Source of the DNA: Cordia subcordata
Lineage: Eukaryota; Streptophyta; Magnoliopsida; Boraginales; Cordiaceae
Direction: 5' to 3'
Length of the DNA stretch: 64,000 bases
NCBI GenBank assembly: GCA_028554755.1
Contig: JAPTOF010000002.1
Coordinates: 28,701,001-28,765,000 of the forward strand
The notes beneath the pieces were generated by a model, which saw only the letters and a list, made by a program, of their open reading frames with translations, did not search any database and had not been told where the DNA came from. A program made the translations under genes and the position numbers. This document shows positions 54,636 through 64,000 of this stretch, one piece after another (positions within the stretch are counted from its first letter, which is position 1; each line of letters starts with the position of its first letter).

Positions 54636-57600
54636 CTAGAAAGAATTCCAGTGTTCAGAATCTTTTTTTAAACTTTGACCCTCCGATGAGACCTTAAACG
54701 GACCACTAGAACCGAATGGCTCGGAGTCATCGAAAGAAAATCCCCGACCATGATCAAAGCCCTGGGTGCTGCTCATGGAGTCAAACCTTGTGAAGGTCTC
54801 TTGACGCGGAGAAGAGGCACGATCATTCGTTCTGAAGGAATCATACCTAGAGAAACTGTCGAAAAAGGGATCCCCTGACGCATTGTATCTTGTTGGCGAA
54901 TTGCCAGCCCTAGACAGTGGACTCCCCGGAGTAGAATCCTCGAATATAAATGGGCTGCTCTTCTGGAAAACAGTGTCTGTGCGGGGAGAATCAGTTCTTC
55001 TTGGACTTGCCCCTGGATTATTGGAATCGAAGAAGTACGTCTCCCCATGCTTTTCGCGATCAGGGTCCTGGACATAGATAATGGAAAAATCAGTACGTGA
55101 AAGGAAAAAATTAAATGCTGACATATAGCGAAGAATTCAGATCCAACCTATATATCAATAAGGAATATGCAGAACATACATGGTATACAATTTGTTGACC
55201 TATCAATATGAACATTAATACTCCTTTTGTCCCAGATAGACACACTTCCTATTTCGGTTTTCCTCAAATAAGCTCACTTTGACTTTAAACCAGCAATTAA
55301 AATGACACCTTTTTAAGAATTTACAATTAAAATGAAATCAATGAGGCTAAACCTGGAAATAGTAAATAGCAAGGTAGGATAAGTACCTCCTCTTACTATG
55401 TTTTCTTAATCAGTGTAAAAAAACGAATGCCCCAATCTTTTCAGGGCTGGGGCATATGCAATTAGTATCACTGTCTTTTACTAAGAGATCAACTGGCAGC
55501 ACATTAATAATGACCATGGTCTACAAAAAATATAAAAATAACGTCTACAGCAATGATAACAACAAACATCAATATACTATGATTTTTATAAATTTATCCA
55601 GCTATATATATATTATTATGATGACCAAATTGACAACAATCGTTAAAAGCTCGGTCTCAAAGATCGTCTCACATTGTACGCCATAAATCTCAGGAAAATA
55701 ATTCTGTACTGCTCTTGAGCTCAAGGAATCAAGAGGTTAAGTGTTAAACAAGCATAAACAAGTGTGAGAAGCTATATTGGGCGGTTTTCACAATCTGAAC
55801 AGAGAGTTCTAATAGTTTCCCCCAGCACTAGGGCTTAACAAACCATCCCTAAAATTTCTCAAGTACATAATAGAACAAGATTCAGTAATTAAGCAATGTA
55901 AGTGCTTGATATATCCATACCCCAGAATACAGGCATATCAACAAAAATTTGCATTACAAAATTGTAAATCTTACAGCAAGCTTACCTTCACATTGAAGCC
56001 CCACACAGAATCTATATCATCATTATTGTCAAAGGTACCCCAGGAAGGCTCATCAAAGCTTCTGCAGATCCCCAGAAAGAAAATATAAGAGCTGAGGAAG
56101 ACACATCGCCCATGATTACAGGGAGATGGAACCACAAGGTAAAGCACAGACAAATAGGATATGAAACCAAGCCGGGAACAACAGAGAGCATGAATCAACT
56201 ACTTACCTATGCGTTTCAGCATCTGGTTCAAAACTATTTCCGAAGAGATTATCTGAATATTCTTGAGATGGACTTTCAAATATTTCTTGTCTTCTTGGAC
56301 TAGCCTGGGAGCTTTTTGATTCATCTTCGCTATGAAAGTATGCTGATTCAGCCTCAAAAGCACCGCCCCCTTTATTATAAGTATTTTCTGACTTCGCATC
56401 GGCATTTGATACAGAATCAGAGGAATAACTATGAGCTGGAGAAGAGCCTTTCTGAGGAGAACTGGACTTGGCATTCGCAGGCATAGCAACATCAAATGAA
56501 AATCCTAACCATATAGCAAAAAGCAAGTCAAGTTTATGCAACTTGCTACACTTGTTGACTAAGAACAAGTTTGGAGTTTAGCTGAAGCATCTCACAGAAG
56601 TAAAATAGATAGTATAAATGCAGAATATATCAAACCTTCATCCTCAAACTTGTCCCAATCTTCATCCCAAACAGCAGCAACCTCAGGAATGCCAGGCTGC
56701 CAGCCTTGAAAATAACCAAAAACAATATGAGCTACAGCACCAGTAAACTGCGATGCAGAAATACTGCAGAGAATAGAGTAGATCACCAAAATCAAAATCA
56801 AGGTCCGGGTATATCACAATTAGTTACAAATTACCTGTTCAGTCTATCAAGATCATAACTTTCTGAAAGAAAGGGCCGATAACTTGCTCGCTTTTAAAGC
56901 CCCACATGTTAGGTGCTGAACTTTATATATTACAGCTCTTCTATTTGGCACAGTTGAAGTAACTAGAACTCCTTAGAAAAACTATCTTCACATCCTTAAG
57001 ACCATAAAGAAAAAAAAAATAAACACATTGTATTTTCTCCGAGTTTTTTAGGGCCTGCTCCACATGCAACAGAATCATTTTAACTCATGCTTTTGGTTTC
57101 CACTAGTCCAAAAAGGAAACAGTAGGCCAACAACTTCGAATTCCTGAAATTGATTGAATAAACTATGAAACTCCAGCCACCCATTGACTAAAATTCTGAT
57201 GAAAGACTGGTTCGTTTCTGGGTTCAACTTGTAAACTATTAACTGCTTAAATTTTTCAAAAGTCTCTAACCCACTTCCTTCAGCAATCACCTCTATTTTC
57301 AACTCAACTCTCTCCCAATGATTGAGCTAAACCAGTCATTGGCATTTAATTGACTGGTGGGAGTAACTCTTAAAGTCATTATCTACAGCCAGTAGTGTGA
57401 TATCTCAAATTCAGCTTATTTGCAGATAAAACTCTATCAATATTTTTTTCAATGACTGACAATTGGTCGAAAAAGTGGAACAATGGTAGAGATAGTGAAG
57501 TTTGTTAATACATAACGGGTTTCAGAAAACCCTAATACATCATATGGGAGGACATAATAACAGAGAGCACTAAAACAAAATATTCTCTGTTATCCTTCCT

Positions 57601-60600
57601 TTCTATATCTTGTGAGATGCAGCGATGCTTAAAAGAAAGACTCTGCATCCTTATCGGCGGAGCAGTCTAAAAAGCATTCAATAAGTTCATTAAAACCAAC
57701 TAGTAAGCAGGGCAGAAGAAGCTGACGTAAAGAACCAAAGCAAGGAATTATTGAATTGTAGATACCAGGGGGAAGTTCAACCAATGCTGTTGACTTAAGT
57801 TCTATCCCATGTTTCTTGCAACGTTCAGCCAATGCCTTCAGCAGCTCCTCAAGATCAGATTGTATACGATCAGCACGAACCTGGACGTGATAAGCACAAA
57901 TGAGTATTGCCAACTATACTGAGAGGACCATAGTTCTCGAAAGATCAGTTGCGACATTCACCTGAAGAATACCATCTGCACTGCCACCCTGTTCCATTTT
58001 AGTGATTGCTTGCTGCAGCTCCATCTTTCTCTCCTATATATGCATTAACAATAATTTTGAACCAGATATCAAATTTATGGAAAGAAATGCAATTAAAATG
58101 ATTTAGCTTAGAAAAGCTTTAGCATAATAAATGACATAGGTTTCTAGTTATAGCTCATAAAGAAATGTAAAGAAGATTAAAGGACTTGAATGGCAATGAG
58201 AAAAGTAGATCAAGAGATCCCAAACATATATAGAAAAGTAACTTAGGTGACATACCATCAAATTGTTGAGGAGAAAAAAATAAATTCTTCGAATCCATGA
58301 AGGTACAAGAATAAGGATCAGAAAGACTCAGACTACAAGGACAAGAAGAACTAAGGATGATAAAACCAGAACTGAATTACACGTAATGAAGAATGCTGTA
58401 GCACCACCAAATGCGTACTAAATCAATTATTGCCAGTTATAGTGCCTGAACTTCAATTAAAGTAGAAGAGCAATCAAATTGTTGATAAAACAGACGTATG
58501 CACATCTAGTACCCGGATCTCCCGAAATGAAGCCTCTTCAAAGGTTAACTTTGAAGCAATTTCTGCTACTTGCTTATACTTCTCTTCATATTTCTTCCCA
58601 ACCATCTTAGCCTGGAATAATGGGGAAAATGAATTAAGGCAGAGAGATTCATTATACATCAGAACCAAATGGAAATAATATTTTGACTTCAAAGCTACCT
58701 CACGCTTATCTGCTGATGCTCTTTCTGTTATTTCATTAAGCCGATTATCGCATCTACTTCTATACAGAACCTGACATGAACCATAAGAAACAAGGAACAT
58801 TAAATAGCCAAAATAAATTTTAGAGACAGGCGAAAGAGATAATTATGATGAAAGCATAACAAACTTTAAATATATATTTAGGAAAAGGTGCTTAAAGTAA
58901 AAATTAAATCTTAAGCACCAGTTGTATAATAAGGAAAGAAAATTACTCACAAGGTCTTGCATTTTTGACCGGTAGAATTCAAGCTTCTCCTTGGAATCCA
59001 TATATACCTTGTCATTACTTTCAGCCTAACATCAGCCAACAGAATAACTTCAGTTATGAGGTAGATATTGTGATACACCTTGTCAGATGATCAAAGATTC
59101 TTTTCTCATATAGTTATAAGGAAAAAAAAAAAGGATAGAATTGATCAGAGAAAGACTGATGACTACATGATCCTCCTCATAATTACCCAGACAGCTACGT
59201 TTGGTTTCAAATGTGAACTCGATTGACATGCCCTGGAGAACATAATACTTCTCTTGTTCTTAATAAGCGAGGGGGGTTTGAAGATAAAGACGAACACATG
59301 GAAACTATGGAACATTTATTACTTAAATGTGCTTGAGCTGGATGGGAGTTGGCATTCAACATTATGGGCGTTCAATGAATTGCTTCCAAGACATTCTGTG
59401 ACAAGATTAGAAGTTTGAGCCGGTATTAAGTCATGTGAACACAAGAAAAAAAGTCCTCCACGCTGTCTCTCTTGCCGTCACTTGGGCTTTAAGAAAGGAA
59501 TGCAGTAGAAGAGCTTTACAGGGTAAAGGAACTGTCACTTTCTTGCCGAAATGTCACTGGATACATGATCTTTGTTTTTGGATTAGGGCTTCTTTTAAAG
59601 TTCACGTACATAGCACACAAGATTGTATAGATAATTTGCAATGTTGAATGCAAATATTTTTGGGGCTGCATCCCTTTGGTGCATAGCTTCTTGAAAAAGC
59701 AAAAAAGAAAAGGGAAAAGAAGTGCAGCAATATTTGTATCCATTATCACAACCTATCATCCAGTCGTCTTCCAGTGAAAGGAATAACTAACTTGATTGAC
59801 TACGATAATCTGACCATATAGAACAAGAAAAAAAATAACGAAGTGGAGGTTAGCAGGTGTTAAAATATTGAGGTTGTCCATAATGTGAGGTGTAGATATA
59901 GACCTAAGAGAGTTGAGAGGAAAATAATTACCTTCTTCTCTGTTTCTACTGCATCTTGACCTGTCACATCCATTGAAGAACTCGGCTCCCCATTGCTAAG
60001 CTGGTTTGCAGGGGAACTCTCAAATCCTCTTGCACTTTTCTGGTCAAATTGCATTGATCCATCAGCCTGAACGTGCATAGTCTGCATAGGAGGCCTTATG
60101 CCAGAAGGTGTTAATGTTTGCTGGCTTCCAGGTATACCTTGTTGAGGTCTTAGTCCTGAACATGATCAAAAAGAGTACATTGTTTTATAAACATGAGCAC
60201 AGAAGGTCAAATCACAGCAATAAAAAGCAATATAATCCATACCAGAAGTAGGACCCCATCCTACAGCGCCGTAAGCAGCAGTGGGTGGACCAGCCATGGA
60301 CAACAGCGTCTCATCGAGCATGATGCTAGGAGGAAGAGACGATGGGAGAGGGCGGCCTTCCCTGTATCGCTCCATTAAATAAAGGGCTATGCAAAACTCC
60401 CTCAAAGTAAGCATGCTATCATTGTCTTGATCAGATAGGTCCCAAACCTGCTTTAAGACCTCTGGCAAAGGCTAACAACAATATTACTTCACATGAAAAA
60501 AGAATTACATAGATAGCAACTCCCAAACTTTAACACGTGTAGGTGACAATTTGGAGGCATAGGACTTCCCAAAGTCATAGTACAATATGGTAATGTAATG

Positions 60601-63258
60601 GAAAATAAATGTCAAAGTAGAGATGCAAACTTGGGGTCATTGCTAATAAAGAGTAGAAAACTTAAAATGAAGTTTGCCATGCTCATATCATTATTTTATT
60701 GTACTTATCCGGATTCCATCTACAAATGCTTGACTTTGTCGAACAAATTGGATGATAGAGAAGAAAAATAGGAAGAAGAGGTCAAAAGACATGGAGCCAA
60801 CTTTCTACCAATTTCTTATCTAAGTTTACAAGCAACTCATAGATACTGTTCCTCTTAGAGAAGAATTGCCAATTAAACTCTCAAGGATAGATAAAAAACG
60901 TCATGACTGTCCAAGACAAGGTAAAGCGAGTAAACACTGTAAGCCTCTACAGAATGGCCGTAATTACGAAAATCACAGAGTTGTAAGCCAGTTGAAATGG
61001 AAGCCAAGGAGGCAGTTACAGGGGCTAAAGCATAAGCATATGAGAATTTATATAAGTGACTTGGCACTAAGCAAGGAGAAAAGTAGATATTCAAGCTCAC
61101 AGAAGCCACAAAAACAGAGCTAGGGATTTCAACCAAGTGTCGTTTAATAAGGATGAGGCAGGAACGTTATTTGTCAAGGTGGTAGAGATAAAGGAACAGT
61201 TAAATTGTTATTCCTTAAGGTGTTCGATGAAGGAGCCATTAGTGACACAACTTAGAAACAGCCTAAAACCTCCAACAGGGATCTAAACCTTACGCTCTCT
61301 CGGTGATATAAGAAGAAAAAATGCCAAGCACTTCAAAAGAATGAAAGATGAGAAGGATGCTGGACTTAATTTTATTCCTATCAAGGTATGGAGATGTACT
61401 GATGAGGAGGGTATAACTTGGTTAACACTTTTTAATGTAATTGTTGAAGATGAAGGTTAAGAAAATGAATAATGTACAGCAGAAGACCACTCTCATACCT
61501 ATTTACATTTAAAAGGAACACCAGAACTGCTCGAATTACTAAGGGATTAAAATAGTTGCTCATTTTATGTATTTATGGGATTAGATAATGGAATCAAATT
61601 TAGAAGAAAAGTACATGATTTAGATAATCACTTCAGTTACATTATGGGGAAATTGACTATGGATGTCAACTTTCATGAAGAATATTGATAAAGTAGTATA
61701 TAAAAAATAAGAAGACTTACATAAGGTATAAATTGACTTGACAAGAGCATATTACCAAGTCCCTAGGAAGGTCTTATGGTAAGACGAGAAGAATGACATG
61801 AGTGTATCTATGGCATATACTGAAGTGGCAAAAGAAATGTCTGATATAGGTTGACATGTGAAAGGGTAAATGGAGAAGAATGGTGCTTTGCCAATCACAA
61901 GCAGTCTAGCGCTGCCCCACATATGTATGCAGATGACTCCAAATGGTGCAATTCACACGAGAAATAGTACATAACAGCTATACCAAAAATTAAATTAACA
62001 GACGGCATTCAACTTGAAGAGATCAAGTCCAATGTTATGCTAGCAAGTTCTCTCTTCACAGTAAAGTTTTAGAGATTGGAAGAATTAGTCAGACATGAGT
62101 GTTTCAAGATCAACAAAACTTAATAAAGTCAGAAATCTGCATCTAGCAAGCACTAAGCAGAGTGAATTTCCCACCTCTTGGCAGTCTCCAACTCAAGAAT
62201 AGATTGCGTGCCTGTTCACCAGTAATTCTCCCATCTCTGTCAGTATCTACTTCCATGAAGACTTTCGTATACTTCTGAACCCCAGCTCGTGTCATTTTTG
62301 GCCATGGAATTTGGGACTGCTCAGAACCAGGAGGGCCAACAGCAGTTGGAGTTCCTGATGCTGGGAGTGAAGCTGTGGCTTGAGCTGAAACCTGTTGGTT
62401 AGGTTTAGGTAGTGATTGTGTTTGTTGGGGCTGACTCCCTGAAGGCTGTCTAGTAAAAGTACTTGGCAGTGCCTCAAATGGGTCTGGCTTAGCTGTAGAT
62501 TGAGAAGCAGTACTAAATGGAATAGATGTTGAAGGAGGTGTACTACTTGCCAAATATAATGGCACAGAAGAAGTCTGCTTGGCAGAGAAACTGTCGTTTC
62601 CAGAACCAATCAGTGCATTAGGATCCTTAGACGTTGTTAAGGAGGTGGTTGAAAGTGAATCTTGAGGGTTTGAGGCGACGAGAGGCGTCGGAAAACTAGT
62701 TCCTCTGGCAGGGGCTTGCATGGTTGCACCAAAAGAAGTCCCACTAGTTCTTCCAGTTAGCCACTCGCTTGACATGTTAGAGCTTTGAAGACCAGGACCA
62801 AACGTAGTGCCTCCTCGAGGAAGACTCGTGGTAACACCTTGTGGTGGACGCACAGCAGAACCAGCACCACCAGGCAGTGGAAGAGGAGGCCTCGTCGACT
62901 GGTTACTTTGAGAAGGGAAATACTGCGGGTTCACACTTGTGCCTGGAGGAGATTGTCCTCTGAAACTTTGAGAAACCACTGGTGCAACCGCACCCATCTG
63001 AGATGCTGGTGCCGCACTTGCCAAATTTGACAGAGGCACAGGTGCGGCACCTGCTGAATTTAACTGAGGTGCAGGAATAGCTGAAAGATTTATCTGTGGA
63101 GCAGGGATTTTGGCTGAAGCAGGACCATAAAGAGCCGCCTTCACAATATCTGGTGTCAGTTCTCTCTTGCTCTGTGCCACAGTTACAAGTTTAAGTGCAT
63201 TATAGAACTCATCACGACTAAGGAAACCAGTATGGCTCTTATCAGCATGCGCCCAAAT
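54636..63258 (-). CDS. EH/PAN1: EH-domain endocytosis protein (AtEH/Pan1, TPLATE complex), 5' end outside window
   Basis: Twelve exons visible (62175-63258, 60243-60461, 59932-60155, 58951-59025, 58699-58770, 58513-58611, 57962-58033, 57766-57880, 56636-56704, 56207-56504, 55986-56061, 54636-55067) encode 944 residues to the stop. The first EH domain is cut at its N-terminus (begins IWAHADKSHTGFLSRDEFYNAL). A Pro/Ser/Gln-rich linker of about 280 residues follows, then a second EH domain with EF-hand loops DTDRDGRITGEQA and DQDNDSMLTLREF. Downstream is a coiled coil (KEKLEFYRSKMQD to EERCKKHG-type helix), the WQPGIPEVAAVWDEDWDKFEDE block and an acidic, Ser/Phe-rich tail with FDSFSRYDSF, DPFGSS-type motifs, ending HWNSF. 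EH domains bind NPF peptides; AtEH1/2 work in clathrin-mediated endocytosis. Motifs resemble AT1G21630 and AT1G20760; I cannot choose. Two introns carry LINE debris. Confidence 0.94.
59270..59645 (+). mobile_element. LINE remnant (zf-RVT region) in EH gene intron
   Basis: On the plus strand, EHMETMEHLLLKCA matches the zinc-binding motif near the end of plant LINE reverse transcriptases (ExxxHLLLxCxxA). It is followed by a WxxWKERN-like stretch (frame from 59435). Several stops and shifts interrupt it. It lies antisense in the intron between exons 59932-60155 and 58951-59025. Confidence 0.65.
61140..62035 (+). mobile_element. LINE reverse transcriptase remnant in EH gene intron
   Basis: Read on the plus strand with several stops and shifts, this stretch shows KHFKRMKDEKDAGLNFIPIKVW and EEGITWLTLFNVI near 61320-61440. 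Near 61680-61780 it shows RAYYQVPRKVLW, and near 61920 a MYADDSK stretch in place of the catalytic FADD motif. These are the core motifs of a LINE reverse transcriptase. It is a dead copy, antisense in the 1.7-kb intron between exons 62175-63258 and 60243-60461. Confidence 0.7.
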
Positions 63259-64000
63259 CTGCCGAAAACAGACAAATAGATATACAGTCAGTCAGAAATG
63301 TAAGGTGTAAACGATTATGTGAAATATTAAATAAAATAAAATAAAATGAAAACATGGATATCACAAAAGAGCCAGTATGTGACTTCGTATCCACCCTGTC
63401 TTATCTATTATCTTTGTAAGCAACCTACAATTTTTACTCCTGTATCCGGAACCAAAATGATTATCCTAATCATAATTAAATCACTGATCACTGCAACAGA
63501 ATACACTTTGTAGTCCGTTAGTTCCAAACGGTAAGAAGTACTCATTATGCTAGTAAAAATGAAAAATTACTGGTCTAACACCTCAAGATAGGGCCAAATA
63601 TTATCACGACAATAGAAAGTTGACCCTTAATCACCATTACAAAATAAACACATCTCATAGATTCTCAGATATGGGAACTTAGTATTAGTATCATCACCTG
63701 GCACCAGAGATGATATTGTGCATACCGTCAAATGAGAGCACAACAACTCCGAAATGGCATAGTCATCTAGACATCGAAAAATGAAAATGGTAGTCGCGGG
63801 ATTCAAGAATTTAACTGTATTGTATCACAGGGGAAAAAGCATATGCTTGGAGAATATTTGAACTCGTCAGACCGACAAGCCCATAACTCTGTCACCCCTG
63901 AATATCACATACCCAGGAACAAGTCCTCACACCACACATGTAATGCCCCCCTTAGATTCAAACCCCTGAGCAGAGCAATGACTGAAATAATCAATACCAT
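63259..64000. other. Intron (or upstream part) of the EH gene
   Basis: No exon with the missing first half of the first EH domain is found before the window end, so this is probably the first intron. It is AT-rich with no recognisable element. Confidence 0.5.

Overview
The window is nuclear DNA of a flowering plant, most likely a core eudicot. The evidence is AT-rich introns with GT..AG borders, plastid-targeted genes (GAPB with its plant-specific C-terminal extension), an MLO protein, a plant-type IRE1, the U-box/ARM ligase SAUL1, and plant-type Ty1/copia, LINE and MITE debris. I cannot name the species. I assembled exons by hand from reading frame, splice borders and remembered family sequences. 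Coding totals stay in frame for every gene, but no transcript evidence was available.

Layout. 1-3244 (-): 5' two thirds of an MLO gene, cut by the window start. 5407-8359 (+): small plastid membrane protein. 10007-12965 (+): GAPB, the Calvin-cycle GAPDH B subunit. 14941-19693 (+): IRE1, the ER stress sensor. 21943-25160 (+): PP2C phosphatase. 25889-29238 (-): canopy-type ER protein. 32057-33802 (+): F-box/kelch protein. 34751-43538 (-): SAUL1/PUB44-type E3 ligase whose second intron holds a complete but decayed Ty1/copia element and a Tourist-like MITE. 47476-50107 (-): conserved plant protein of unknown function. 50699-53508 (+): Vma22/CCDC115-like V-ATPase assembly factor. 54636-63258 (-): EH-domain (AtEH/Pan1) endocytic protein, cut by the window end, with LINE remnants in two introns.

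The genes are not an operon and need not act together. Loose links are ER quality control (IRE1, canopy), membrane traffic and acidification (EH/Pan1, Vma22), plastid function (GAPB and its upstream neighbour) and defence or stress signalling (MLO, PP2C, SAUL1). From memory, the small plastid gene plus GAPB matches the Arabidopsis pair AT1G42960-AT1G42970. SAUL1, Vma22-like and EH match AT1G20780-AT1G20770-AT1G20760. The window therefore looks like conserved gene order rather than an accessory island.

I found no convincing new biological system. The items most worth a second look are: an in-frame alternative acceptor in IRE1 that would add 18 residues to the kinase activation segment; a roughly 490-bp foldback repeat near the MLO gene; the copia insertion with intact target-site duplication inside SAUL1; a MITE flanked by a duplicated splice-acceptor tract at 49.6 kb; a uORF overlapping the F-box start codon; and canopy micro-exons with an unusual C-terminal tetrapeptide.
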